64,000 nucleotides of DNA from Erysipelotrichaceae bacterium (GTDB lineage Bacteria > Bacillota_I > Bacilli_A > Acholeplasmatales > Anaeroplasmataceae): contig SVAZ01000001.1 of NCBI GenBank assembly GCA_015059145.1, positions 62,001-126,000 of the forward strand. Direction: 5' to 3'. The position numbers and the translations under genes were made by a program. The notes under the pieces were generated by a model. That model was given only the letters and a program-made list of their open reading frames with translations, was not told where the DNA came from and did no database searches. This document shows positions 27,446-36,758 of the stretch, piece after piece (the stretch's first letter is position 1; each line of letters starts with the position of its first letter).

Positions 27446-28825
27446 ATGAAGAGAATTAAGATTAAACAATTATTTGCTGAGGCAAAGGAGCAGGATGTTG
27501 TTATTTGTGCATGGGTTAGAACTAACCGTGCTCAAGCTCAATTTGGTTTTTTAAATGTTAACGATGGTTCAACATTAAATAACCTACAGGTTGTATATGA
27601 TTCAGCTTTAAAGAACTTTGAAGCTATTTCTAAGTTCAGAGTAGGTGTATCAGTATTAATTAAGGGTAAGGTTGTATTAACACCAGAGATGAAGCAGCCT
27701 CTTGAGGTTCACGCATCTGAGGTAGAAATGCTAGGAGATTGTCCAGAGGATTATCCAATTCAACCAAAAAGACATACAAGAGAATTCCTACGTGAAATGG
27801 CACACCTACGTCCACGTACTAATTTATTTAATGCTGTGTTTAGAATTCGTAGTGTTGCAGCTATGGCTATTCATGCATATTTCCAAGAAAGAGGATATGT
27901 ATATGTTCACACACCATTAATTACTTGTGCTGACTGTGAGGGCTCAGATCAAATGTTTAAGATTACTACATTAAACATGCAAAACCCTCCATTAAACGAA
28001 GATAAGACTGTTGACTTTAGTAAGGATTTATTCGGTAAGCAATCATTCATTACTGGCTCTGGTCAATTACATGGCGAAACTTACGCAATGGCATTTGGTG
28101 ATATTTATACATTTGGTCCAACATTTAGATCAGAAAATTCAAACACTCAAACTCATGCTAACGAATTTTGGATGATTGAACCAGAAATGGCATTCTGTGA
28201 TTTAGAGGGCTTAATGGATATTGAAGAGGAAATGCTTAAATATGTTATTAAGTATGTTATGGATAATTGTCCTAGTGAAATTGATTTCTGTGATCAATTT
28301 GTAGAAAAGGGATTAAAGGATAAGCTATCTAATATTTTAAGCTCAAGCTTCACAAGAATTTCACATCACGATATAGTAGATTTATTATTGAAGTCTGATA
28401 GGAAATGGGAATTCAAGCCATCTTATGAGGATGATATTGCTAAGGAGCATGAAAAGTTTATTACTGAGCATTTCAATGGTCCAGTATTTATAACTAATTG
28501 GCCTAAGGATATTAAGGCTTGGTATATGAAGCTAAATCCAGATGGAAAGACTGTAGCTGCAGTTGACCTAGTAGTTCCTCAAGCTGGTGAATTAATGGGT
28601 GGATCTCAAAGAGAAGAAAACCTAGATGTTTTACTTGAAAGAATGGAGCAATTAGGTGTTGAAAAGGATGGAGTAGATTGGTATTTAGATACTCGTAGAT
28701 TTGGTGGCTGTGTTCACTCAGGCTTCGGTATGGGCTTTGAAAGATTGATCATGTATCTAACAGGTGTTGAAAATATAAGAGACGTAATTCCATTCCCGCG
28801 TACACCTAAAAATTGTAAATATTAA
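27446..28825 (+). CDS. asnS: Asparaginyl-tRNA synthetase
   Basis: A 459-residue class II synthetase that charges tRNA-Asn. The N-terminal OB-fold anticodon-binding domain (IKQLFAEAKEQDVVICAWV) is followed by the catalytic core with motif 2 (FGPTFRSENSNTQTHANEFW; the SENSNT stretch is typical of AsnRS rather than AspRS) and motif 3 (GFGMGFERLIMYLTG). AAAGGAGG precedes the ATG. It is a single-gene unit behind the T-box and is closed by a hairpin terminator. The presence of AsnRS argues for direct asparaginylation. Confidence 0.98.
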   Translation: MKRIKIKQLFAEAKEQDVVICAWVRTNRAQAQFGFLNVNDGSTLNNLQVVYDSALKNFEAISKFRVGVSVLIKGKVVLTPEMKQPLEVHASEVEMLGDCPEDYPIQPKRHTREFLREMAHLRPRTNLFNAVFRIRSVAAMAIHAYFQERGYVYVHTPLITCADCEGSDQMFKITTLNMQNPPLNEDKTVDFSKDLFGKQSFITGSGQLHGETYAMAFGDIYTFGPTFRSENSNTQTHANEFWMIEPEMAFCDLEGLMDIEEEMLKYVIKYVMDNCPSEIDFCDQFVEKGLKDKLSNILSSSFTRISHHDIVDLLLKSDRKWEFKPSYEDDIAKEHEKFITEHFNGPVFITNWPKDIKAWYMKLNPDGKTVAAVDLVVPQAGELMGGSQREENLDVLLERMEQLGVEKDGVDWYLDTRRFGGCVHSGFGMGFERLIMYLTGVENIRDVIPFPRTPKNCKY

Positions 28826-28835
28826 TGTTTTTGTT

Positions 28836-28866
28836 AAGGGCATTTTACTTGCCCTTTTATTTTTTT
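28836..28866 (+). terminator. Terminator after asnS
   Basis: Stem AAGGGCA/TGCCCTT with a 7-base loop, followed by T-rich sequence. Confidence 0.9.
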
Positions 28867-28942
28867 GCAACATTTGCAAGTGCTTTGCAGGATATGCAAA
28901 GTAGTTGATAAATTTCTTCAAAAAGTGTGTAAATTCATTTAC
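28865..28942 (+). promoter_or_regulatory. Cluster of inverted repeats before ABC/nuclease set 1
   Basis: Two TTGCAA words at 28865-28870 and 28874-28879 are followed by an inverted repeat CTTTGCA-N5-TGCAAAG (28883-28901). A further palindrome GTAAAT-TC-ATTTAC lies at 28929-28942, next to the promoter. They look like operators for one or more repressors or activators; the regulator is not identified. The first part overlaps the asnS terminator tail. Confidence 0.5.
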
Positions 28943-28944
28943 TT

Positions 28945-28971
28945 TTGACTATAAAATTGATAAAATATAAG
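28945..28971 (+). promoter_or_regulatory. Promoter of ABC/nuclease set 1
   Basis: TTGACT (28945-28950), a 15-base spacer and TATAAG (28966-28971). The spacer is short of the ideal 17. It directly precedes the MBL lipoprotein gene. Confidence 0.45.
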
Positions 28972-29005
28972 TGTATGGTAAAATCTAAAAATAGGGTAAT
29001 TTTTG

Positions 29006-30715
29006 ATGAGAAATATTTTAACTTCAATGCTGTTATTATTAACGATTATTATGATGGCTGGATGTGATTTAAATATCTCTATACCAGCTGATAACCCTGA
29101 TAATGATAGCCAAACTAATTTACAAGAGCAATTAAATACTGTTTTAGATAAATATAAAAATTTAGATTATATGACGGTTACTGAGGCAACTGAGGCTGTT
29201 GATTTTAATGATAAGAAATTAAATTCAACTAGAACTACTTATGTTGATCTAAATGGTAATTATTTCCATTCAGTAATTAATTGTGAAAATAAAGAGGGTA
29301 TTGTTTATAAAATAAGCAATAGCTTTTATTATAAGCTAGGTAGTTGCAGTAGCAAGGTGAATTATGATTCGTCAAGTGCTTATGGTACACTAGGATTTCA
29401 AAGTCTGTTTAATGAAACTGATTTTAGATTTAGTGATGGTAAGGCTTTGATTAATATTAGTAGTCCTTTCATAAGCAACTATTTAATTTTGTTTGACAAT
29501 GTTAATTTAGATTTTGGTACTGATTATAGCTACAACCCTTCAATACTAAGAGCCACAATAGAATTTGATGAGAATGCTATTGATAGTATTGAATTTGATT
29601 TATCCTTAGTATTCGGATCATTTTATAAAAGTGTTACTAGAACTGTAGCATTTAGTTTTGATAAATTTGAAAAGAAAGAGATAAATATTCAAGATAATAA
29701 ATATGAGGTAGAAACCGCAGATACATTAGATACCTATATTAATGAGATGGTCTATGAATTTGGTGATTCTATTTACGTTAAGTCTGGAGATTTTGACATG
29801 CTTATAGATGCAGGTCAATATCAGGATGGAGCTAATGTTAATGACATGCTAAATACATATTGTACTGATAAGACATTAGATGTTTTAATTGCTACTCATG
29901 GTCATGCTGATCATGTTGCTGGTTTTGGTGGAGGAGCCTTAAATAGCATTGATGATGTAAAGCTTATTATAGACTATGGATATGCAGATAGCTATCAAGG
30001 CTATGAACGTATAAGAGATGAATTCATTTCAGGTGGTGCTGATTACTATTCTGCATATGACTGTGTAAATATGAGAAATGGTGCATCAAAGCTATATACA
30101 TTCTCTGACGATTTATTCTTAGAGGTAATAGATACTAATCAATATTTAGAAAATGGTCATATTCTAACAGATGAAGAAAGTGATGCAGAAAATGATTTTT
30201 CTGTAGTTGTTAAATTAATGTTTAAGGATAATACTTATTTATTTTCAGGAGATTTAGCTGGAGCATTAGGTGATAGCTTTACATCCGCTTTAATGGCAGA
30301 GGGTTTAAAGGATATCACCGTTTATAAGGCTGCACATCATGGAGCTATATCTCATAATTCAAACAATCCAAATTTATTGAATTATTTAAATCCAGAAATA
30401 TGTGTTTCTTCGGCTGCAATAATAAATACAAATAATCCATTTGATCATTATGTAAATGAAAGTATGGTTTATCAGCATCCAAGAGCAACGTTTGTTAGAT
30501 GGATTTTAAATACACCTAAAATAAGTAAGAGTAAAAGGTATTATTTTAATGGTACTATGGGAACAATACATATTAGTGATAATGGGAAAGATGTTCCTAA
30601 TGTTACAGGCTTAGGACCTAAGCGTGGATATTATATGAATGGTATAAAGGTAACTAATGAGAACAATTTACCTTTTTATGAAACACAAATGTATAAAGGA
30701 TATTACTTAAGCTAA
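29006..30715 (+). CDS. ComEC-like metallo-beta-lactamase-fold lipoprotein
   Basis: A 569-residue lipoprotein (lipobox MMAGC-D). The N-terminal ~230 residues are an unrecognised beta-rich domain. The C-terminal part is a metallo-beta-lactamase fold of the ComEC/Rec2 type: MLIDAGQY, ATHGHADHVAGF near 296-307, LFSGDLAG and KAAHHGAIS. In ComEC this domain degrades DNA at the cell surface, so an extracellular nuclease or phosphodiesterase is plausible. It precedes the ABC transporter genes by 17 bases. The start is ATG 29006 (a TTG stands just before). It lacks the CCCAG cluster of its two paralogues. Confidence 0.85.
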   Translation: MRNILTSMLLLLTIIMMAGCDLNISIPADNPDNDSQTNLQEQLNTVLDKYKNLDYMTVTEATEAVDFNDKKLNSTRTTYVDLNGNYFHSVINCENKEGIVYKISNSFYYKLGSCSSKVNYDSSSAYGTLGFQSLFNETDFRFSDGKALINISSPFISNYLILFDNVNLDFGTDYSYNPSILRATIEFDENAIDSIEFDLSLVFGSFYKSVTRTVAFSFDKFEKKEINIQDNKYEVETADTLDTYINEMVYEFGDSIYVKSGDFDMLIDAGQYQDGANVNDMLNTYCTDKTLDVLIATHGHADHVAGFGGGALNSIDDVKLIIDYGYADSYQGYERIRDEFISGGADYYSAYDCVNMRNGASKLYTFSDDLFLEVIDTNQYLENGHILTDEESDAENDFSVVVKLMFKDNTYLFSGDLAGALGDSFTSALMAEGLKDITVYKAAHHGAISHNSNNPNLLNYLNPEICVSSAAIINTNNPFDHYVNESMVYQHPRATFVRWILNTPKISKSKRYYFNGTMGTIHISDNGKDVPNVTGLGPKRGYYMNGIKVTNENNLPFYETQMYKGYYLS

Positions 30716-30732
30716 TATAGGAGGAATTATAT

Positions 30733-31809
30733 ATGGAAGTAAAATTAATCAACCTTACTAAGGAATTTGTTAAGCAAGGTAGTAAAAAGAAAGCGGAGGA
30801 AAAGGTTGTAGCTGTCGATCACATTAATATCGATATTCCTGATGGAAAGCTAATTGGTTTATTAGGACCATCAGGCTGCGGTAAATCTACAACATTATAT
30901 ATGATTGCTGGTTTACATAGACCAACAGACGGACAAATCTTTTTTGGTGAAAGAGAGGTTACTGAGCTTCCTCCTGAAAGAAGAGGTATTGGCTTAGTAT
31001 TTCAAAATTATGCACTTTATCCACACTTAAGTGTTGGAGATAACATTATGTTCCCACTTCTAAGCCGCAAGGAGAAAAAGGAAGAAGCATATGAAAAGGC
31101 AATGGATATGGCAAAGCTAGTTGGTATCGAGGGCTTAATGGATCGTAAGCCTAGTCAGCTATCGGGTGGTCAGCAACAAAGAGTTGCGATTGCACGTGCG
31201 CTAGTTAAAATGCCAGAGGTATTATTACTTGATGAGCCATTATCAAATCTAGATGCTAGATTAAGATTACAAACTAGAGAAGAAATTAAGAGAATTCAAA
31301 GAACAACCGGTATTACGACAATCTTCGTAACACATGACCAAGAAGAGGCAATGAGTATTTCTGATGAAATTGTAGTTATGAACTTTGGTGTTATTCAACA
31401 AATTGGCAAGCCTCAGGATGTTTATAATGAGCCAGCTAATGAGTTTGTTGCTAAGTTCTTAGGAACTCCACCTATTAACATTATTGAAGGTGTTAATGAG
31501 GATGGAAAGCTAAAATTTGGTGATCAAATTTTAAATGAGGATTATAGCTTAGATAAGGCAAAAGAGATTCATCTTGGTATTAGACCAGAATTTATAAAGG
31601 TGGATCCTAAGGGCAAATACGAGCTAGAGGTTGAATTTGTTGAATATATCGGTAGAGATAAAACACTTATCTTCAAGCTTCAAGGTATAGATAATAAAAC
31701 ATTTAAAGCAATCGTTCCTAACAATGTTGAAGCAGAGGTAGGACAAATTGTTAAGTTTAATCTTGAAAGATACTTTATATTTGATGCGGAAGGTAGGCGA
31801 ATTAAATAA
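30733..31809 (+). CDS. CUT1-type ABC importer ATPase (UgpC/MsmK-like), set 1
   Basis: A 358-residue ATPase. Walker A GPSGCGKSTTLYM, signature LSGGQQQRVAIARAL, Walker B LLLDEPLSNLDARLRL and H-loop VTHDQEEAM are all present. The C-terminal TOBE domain (NEFVAKFLGTPPINI...) is typical of UgpC/MalK/MsmK, which serve sugars, oligosaccharides or glycerol phosphates. It is followed at one-base overlap by two permease genes and then a substrate-binding protein, so the importer is complete. A close paralogue lies at 44796. Confidence 0.93.
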   Translation: MEVKLINLTKEFVKQGSKKKAEEKVVAVDHINIDIPDGKLIGLLGPSGCGKSTTLYMIAGLHRPTDGQIFFGEREVTELPPERRGIGLVFQNYALYPHLSVGDNIMFPLLSRKEKKEEAYEKAMDMAKLVGIEGLMDRKPSQLSGGQQQRVAIARALVKMPEVLLLDEPLSNLDARLRLQTREEIKRIQRTTGITTIFVTHDQEEAMSISDEIVVMNFGVIQQIGKPQDVYNEPANEFVAKFLGTPPINIIEGVNEDGKLKFGDQILNEDYSLDKAKEIHLGIRPEFIKVDPKGKYELEVEFVEYIGRDKTLIFKLQGIDNKTFKAIVPNNVEAEVGQIVKFNLERYFIFDAEGRRIK

Positions 31810-32732
31810 TGCTAGAATGGAAAAAGGATGGTTGGAAGGCTGCAATAGCCCTAGCACCAATGCTTATCATTCTAGGAATATTCACCTTCTATCCAATAAT
31901 AAATACAATGGTGATTTCATTCTTCCCAAAATACAATTATAACTTTAATAGCTATGGAAGTTTTGGATTCACTTCATACGGAAAAGTTTTAGGAGATCCA
32001 AAGTTTTGGAATGCGTTAGGTATGACTACATTAATGGTAGTTGTATCAGTTCCATTATCTATTGCAGTATCCTTATTAATTACAGTAGTATTAAATTCTA
32101 TTAAGAAGCTACGTGGATTCTTTCAAACAATATTCTTTTTACCATATGTAACAAATGGTATTGCGTTTGGTTTAGTATTCGCAACAATTTTCTCACCTCA
32201 GCCATCAGGGCTTGTTAACACGCTTTTGAATTGGTTCGGATGTGGTCCTGTTTCTTGGACTGGGGAGGCTGCATACGTACCTGTATGGGCCGGTATTACA
32301 GTTATTACAATATATTCGGTATGGAATGGCCTTGCATTTAAGATTTTAGTATTCTTAGGTGGTATTCAAGGAATTGATAAGCAATATTATCAAGCAGCAC
32401 AAATCGATGGAGCATCAAAGGCTAGAGTATTTACAAAGATTACTTTACCTTTACTTTCTCCAATGGTTTTATATATTACTATTACATCATTAATTGGAGC
32501 CTTCAAGGCATATTCTTCAGTTGTATCATTATATGGTGAAAACATGGGTAATGGTAGTGAAGGTACATTTATGACAGCCGTAGGATATATTTATAAATAT
32601 TTTGGTACAATCCAAAAGGGTAGACCAGAAAACCTATCTATAGCCGCAGCCGCAGCTGTAATTCTGTTTGTATTCATTCTTATTATTACAGGTCTACAGA
32701 TGCTTTATAATAAGAAAAGGGTACATTACTAA
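31809..32732 (+). CDS. ABC importer permease (MalF/UgpA type), set 1
   Basis: A 307-residue membrane protein with about six helices. The cytoplasmic ATPase-contact loop reads YYQAAQIDGASKARVFTKITLPLLSP, the EAA motif of CUT1 permeases. It overlaps the ATPase gene by one base and is followed by the second permease after 11 bases. The N-terminus (WKKDGWKAAIALAPMLIILG) and the first helix FFQTIFFLPYVTNGIAFGL resemble UgpA/LacF. Substrate is unknown. Its paralogue in set 2 is at 45862. Confidence 0.93.
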   Translation: MLEWKKDGWKAAIALAPMLIILGIFTFYPIINTMVISFFPKYNYNFNSYGSFGFTSYGKVLGDPKFWNALGMTTLMVVVSVPLSIAVSLLITVVLNSIKKLRGFFQTIFFLPYVTNGIAFGLVFATIFSPQPSGLVNTLLNWFGCGPVSWTGEAAYVPVWAGITVITIYSVWNGLAFKILVFLGGIQGIDKQYYQAAQIDGASKARVFTKITLPLLSPMVLYITITSLIGAFKAYSSVVSLYGENMGNGSEGTFMTAVGYIYKYFGTIQKGRPENLSIAAAAAVILFVFILIITGLQMLYNKKRVHY

Positions 32733-32743
32733 GAGGTGATACT

Positions 32744-33625
32744 ATGCAGGATATGTACTTTAAAAATGAAAAAGAAATAAAAATATATAAGATAAAAAGT
32801 GTTATCAAGGATATAGTATTATATCTTATACTTACGTTTTTCGCATTGTTTACTTTGATTCCATTTTATTGGATGATTTCAACAGCGCTTAAATCTTCAG
32901 AAGAATTATCATTATTAAAGGCAACTCTATATCCACATCAAATAGATTGGTCAAGCTTTAAATCTGTTTTTAGTGGAGAAAATGCAATATTAATTAGATA
33001 TATGTTTAATACTCTTTTAGTAGGAACCTTAACAACAGCGATTTCTGTTTGTGTTACAGTGCTTGCAGCATTTGCATTTGCTAGATTATCCTTTAAGGGA
33101 AGAGATGTAATATTTACTATATTGCTTGCGACAATGATGATTCCTGGTGAAATGATGATTATTACTAACTTCACAACTGTTGCAGCATGGGGATGGCTAG
33201 ATTCATATACAGCCTTAATTATTCCATTTACAGCTAGTGTATTCTATACATTCTTCTTAAGACAAAATTTCAAGCAAATTCCAGATGAATTATATTATGC
33301 AGCTAAGGTAGATGGTAATTCAGACTTCAAATATTTATTTAAGGTTATGATTCCAATCGCTAAGCCTTCAATTATTACTATTACAATATTATCAATGATT
33401 GGTAGCTGGAATGCTTATATTTGGCCAAGAACTGTATCACAAGGCTACACAATGAAGCTTGTTACAGATGGTATTATGTCATTATTCTCATCAGATATTG
33501 GTAAGAATGTAGATAATCAAATCATGGCTGCAGCAACAGTAGTATCTGTACCACTACTATTAGCATTCGTTGTATTTAGAAAATATATTATGCGCGGCGT
33601 TGCTCGCTCAGGTATTAAGGGATAA
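32744..33625 (+). CDS. ABC importer permease (MalG/UgpE type), set 1
   Basis: A 293-residue membrane protein with about six helices. The EAA loop is LYYAAKVDGNSDFKYLFKVMIPIAKP and the C-terminus ends RKYIMRGVARSGIKG, as usual for MalG-type CUT1 permeases (MSGVTSGAVKG-like). It forms the transmembrane pore with the preceding permease. AGAGGTG serves as ribosome binding site. The paralogue in set 2 is at 46772, with a nearly identical C-terminus. Confidence 0.93.
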   Translation: MQDMYFKNEKEIKIYKIKSVIKDIVLYLILTFFALFTLIPFYWMISTALKSSEELSLLKATLYPHQIDWSSFKSVFSGENAILIRYMFNTLLVGTLTTAISVCVTVLAAFAFARLSFKGRDVIFTILLATMMIPGEMMIITNFTTVAAWGWLDSYTALIIPFTASVFYTFFLRQNFKQIPDELYYAAKVDGNSDFKYLFKVMIPIAKPSIITITILSMIGSWNAYIWPRTVSQGYTMKLVTDGIMSLFSSDIGKNVDNQIMAAATVVSVPLLLAFVVFRKYIMRGVARSGIKG

Positions 33626-33639
33626 AAAGGAGAAGAAAA

Positions 33640-35145
33640 ATGAAGAAAAAATTATTTGGTTTAGCACTTACTGGCTTAATGGCTGTAGGTGTAGCAGGAT
33701 TAACTTCCTGTGGTGGGTCATCAGTAGCAAATGCTGGTGAGGAATTTGAACTATTAAGCTTAGACGAAATTAAAGGCACAGATGAGCCAGTTGTTGTTGA
33801 GTTTTGGCATTCATTTGGACATAACATTGCAAATGCTCTAAACCCAATGGTTGAGTCATTTGAAGCTGAAATGACAGCTTTAGGCTACAATATAGATGTT
33901 CAAGTAACATCAACAGGTGGTGGATATGATGGTCTACGTGAAAGAGTAAATCTTGGTACTAGATCAAAATCTATTCCAACAATGATTTTAGGATACCCAG
34001 ATCATTTTGCAGATTATATTTCAAATGATATCCTATTACCATTAGATGGATTTGTAAATGCAAAGGATGCAGAAATTGCACTTGAGGGTGTTGATTTAGC
34101 TAATAATACAAATGATTTCATTCCATCTTATTGGGCTGAAAATCAATTAACTGTAAAGGGTGAAACAAAGATTTGTGGTATCCCATTTAATAAATCTACC
34201 GAAATTATGGTATATAACGCTTCATTATTAGATCCAGTTTTAGAAGAAAAAGGCTTCTTAGATCAAGATGGAAATTGGACAAATCCTACTTGGGATCAAG
34301 TATGGGAGGTAAGTGACTGGGTTTTAGATAATAAGACAGCTACTTGGACTTATAATGGTGCTCCATATGAATTAAAGGATGTTGAATATCCAGTATATGT
34401 TGATAGTGAAGCTAACTTCTTTATTACTGTTGGTCGTCAATGGGGTGGAGACGGAATGTATACTACAGTTGATGCAGCAGGTGAAGGTACAGTTGTATCT
34501 AACAACTCAACTAATAAAACTGTACAAGAATACTTCAAGGAAAAGGCAGATGATAATCTATTCCAATTCCCAGCTAAGAAGAGTCAATCATACGGTTCAA
34601 ATTTAATGCAAAATCAATCAGCAGTTATCTCAATTGGTTCAACTGCAGGTATTAATAATAATGCATCAAAGAAGTATGAGCTTAAGGCAACTGGTATTCC
34701 TCAAAAGGCATATGGTGAAAATGCAAATAACGCTGTTATTCAGCAAGGTACTAATTTAGCTATTTTATCAGCTAATTCAAATAATCAAACAAGACTTGCA
34801 GCTTGGATGCTAATCAAGTATTTAACTAATACAGAAAATACTCAATTATTCTCAAGAGAAACTGGTTATTTACCAGTTAGACAATCAGCATTAGATTCAG
34901 CTGATTACAAGGCATTCTTAAGTGCAATTAACGACCCATTCGAGGGTATGGTTGCAAGAGCAGTAAATGCAGCATTCTCTCAAAAGAATTATTTCTATAC
35001 AGACCCAGCATTCACAGGTTCATCAATTGTACGTGATTATACTGGTACATTAGTACAAGATATATTCATTTATGATAGAAGCTTTGATGATGCTATTAAG
35101 ACTTTATATGATGAATTAAATTCTTTAGATATTAAAACTAAGTAA
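33640..35145 (+). CDS. ABC importer substrate-binding lipoprotein, set 1
   Basis: A 501-residue lipoprotein (GLTSCGG lipobox) of the SBP_bac_1/UgpB group. Typical elements are VVEFWHSFGHNIANALNPMV at the mature N-terminus, GYPDHFADYI and DPAFTGSSIVRDYTGTL near the C-terminus. It captures the solute outside and delivers it to the permeases. Shared peculiar segments with the 47655 protein (YPDH, GYLPV, pAF.GS..VRD) show that the two binding proteins are paralogues. The ligand cannot be read from sequence; nearby nuclease genes suggest nucleoside, nucleotide or sugar-phosphate as candidates besides oligosaccharides. Confidence 0.9.
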   Translation: MKKKLFGLALTGLMAVGVAGLTSCGGSSVANAGEEFELLSLDEIKGTDEPVVVEFWHSFGHNIANALNPMVESFEAEMTALGYNIDVQVTSTGGGYDGLRERVNLGTRSKSIPTMILGYPDHFADYISNDILLPLDGFVNAKDAEIALEGVDLANNTNDFIPSYWAENQLTVKGETKICGIPFNKSTEIMVYNASLLDPVLEEKGFLDQDGNWTNPTWDQVWEVSDWVLDNKTATWTYNGAPYELKDVEYPVYVDSEANFFITVGRQWGGDGMYTTVDAAGEGTVVSNNSTNKTVQEYFKEKADDNLFQFPAKKSQSYGSNLMQNQSAVISIGSTAGINNNASKKYELKATGIPQKAYGENANNAVIQQGTNLAILSANSNNQTRLAAWMLIKYLTNTENTQLFSRETGYLPVRQSALDSADYKAFLSAINDPFEGMVARAVNAAFSQKNYFYTDPAFTGSSIVRDYTGTLVQDIFIYDRSFDDAIKTLYDELNSLDIKTK

Positions 35146-35156
35146 TAGGTGATTTT

Positions 35157-36698
35157 ATGAAGAAAAAAATATTATCATTACTTTTATTAGTATTTTCGTT
35201 ATTTATCTTTACAGCATGTGATGATAAAGAGCCAGTTGAGGAAGCATATTTTGATAGCGTCCCAACAGAGGTTGATCATCATTTCTCAAATACTGTAAGA
35301 TTTTCTGATACTGGAACATCAGTAAAAAAGAATAAGGAAGGAAAGCTTGCAGGAGATTTTATCAAAGATAAAGTTGCTAGATTGGCACCTAAATCTATTA
35401 CAGATGGTGATACTGCAGTATTCCACTTAAATAAATTTGAGTCTTCTGCAACAGAAGATAGCTATACAAGCCCAATTGGTAACAGCTATAAGTATTTAAC
35501 AGTTAGATTTTTAGGTGTTGATACTCCTGAATCAACATCTTCAATTGATCCATGGGGTAAAGCAGCTAGTAAGTATGCAAAATCAATTTTAGAAAATGCT
35601 GAAGGAATTATTGTGGATGCATCTGATTGTGCAAGTGAGATTAAATCAGGAGAAAGATTAGATTCTAATGGTTCTCGTTGGTTAGCGTTGGTTTGGTATT
35701 GTCCAGATGGAGGGAATCCTGAGGATTTAACACAATATAGATTATATCAATTAGATTTAATTGAGGAATGCTATTCACGTTATACTGGAGCAATTGCTAC
35801 TGATCGTATAGGATATACAGCTACATCTTCAGCTGAACCAATTTTATATTCACGTTATAAAGAATCTTTTGGTTCAATTAATATTGCAAATTTACTATTT
35901 GAAGCAGAGCTTAGAATGACAGATCTTAAGCTAAGAATACATGGTGAGACTGATCCAGGCTTTGATTATTCAAAAACTCCTACTGTTACTACTATTACAG
36001 AAGCTTTAGCTAATATTTCTGATTCAACTAATCCAAACAATTATATGAGCAAGGGTACTTTAGTTCAATTAACTGGAGTAATCCTAAGATATGTAGGTAA
36101 TAACTTCTACATGCAGGATAAAGAAGGTTCAGCAATCTATGTTTATATGGGTATTGAAGGTAATTCAATTGAAAGCTTATATAAGGTTGGAGATACAATT
36201 TCTATTCAAGGTCGTTTATGTGAATATGGTGGACAATATCAAATGTCCGGTATTGTATTTAAATCCTCTACATTTAAGAAGGTTGAGGGTGCAGACGCAG
36301 TAGCAATGCCAGAGCCAATTGAGTTAACTGGAAAAGAAACTACTGCTGATTTTAAGAATTTATTAGGTAAGCTAGTTACAACAGAAATTACTATTTCTGC
36401 TATAGGAAATCCAAGTAAGGATGGCTCTTATACTTTAAGTGATTATGATTGGGAAATTTCTGATTTAGTCGGAAAGACAACATATGATTCTTTATCAGTT
36501 AGAGTTAATGGAACACTTGCTCCTGGATATGATAGAGATTCATTCTCTAAAAAGAAAACATATAGAGTTACAGGTATTTTAGGTGTTTATTCAGAAATGG
36601 ATTTACAAGCAAAGGATAACTATCCAAGCTATCAAATTGTTCCAGGAAATAGAGCAGTTGTTGATGGCGTGGTAGTAAGTGAAATTGTACAAAAATAA
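35157..36698 (+). CDS. Secreted nuclease lipoprotein (SNase plus OB-fold domain)
   Basis: A 513-residue lipoprotein (lipobox FTACDD). Residues about 90-240 are a staphylococcal-nuclease domain: VRFLGVDTPE gives R117, D122, T123 and E125, and NGSRWL gives the second arginine R174, so all key residues of thermonuclease are present. Residues about 280-380 look like an OB-fold (GTLVQLTGVILRYVGNNFYMQDKEG...YKVGDTISIQGRL) as in YhcR-type nucleases, and a second similar region follows. It should cut DNA or RNA outside the cell in a calcium-dependent way. It is directly behind the binding-protein gene, 11 bases away. Confidence 0.92.
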   Translation: MKKKILSLLLLVFSLFIFTACDDKEPVEEAYFDSVPTEVDHHFSNTVRFSDTGTSVKKNKEGKLAGDFIKDKVARLAPKSITDGDTAVFHLNKFESSATEDSYTSPIGNSYKYLTVRFLGVDTPESTSSIDPWGKAASKYAKSILENAEGIIVDASDCASEIKSGERLDSNGSRWLALVWYCPDGGNPEDLTQYRLYQLDLIEECYSRYTGAIATDRIGYTATSSAEPILYSRYKESFGSINIANLLFEAELRMTDLKLRIHGETDPGFDYSKTPTVTTITEALANISDSTNPNNYMSKGTLVQLTGVILRYVGNNFYMQDKEGSAIYVYMGIEGNSIESLYKVGDTISIQGRLCEYGGQYQMSGIVFKSSTFKKVEGADAVAMPEPIELTGKETTADFKNLLGKLVTTEITISAIGNPSKDGSYTLSDYDWEISDLVGKTTYDSLSVRVNGTLAPGYDRDSFSKKKTYRVTGILGVYSEMDLQAKDNYPSYQIVPGNRAVVDGVVVSEIVQK

Positions 36699-36705
36699 GG
36701 ATATA

Positions 36706-36719
36706 GGCACCAAGGTGCT
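36706..36719 (+). other. Small intercistronic hairpin
   Basis: GGCACC-AAGGTGC forms a short stem (GCACC/GGTGC) with no T run, so it is more likely a weak mRNA structure than a terminator. Confidence 0.4.
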
Positions 36720-36758
36720 TAATCAAATACAAAAATAAAAAGAGAAAAGGAGAAAATT

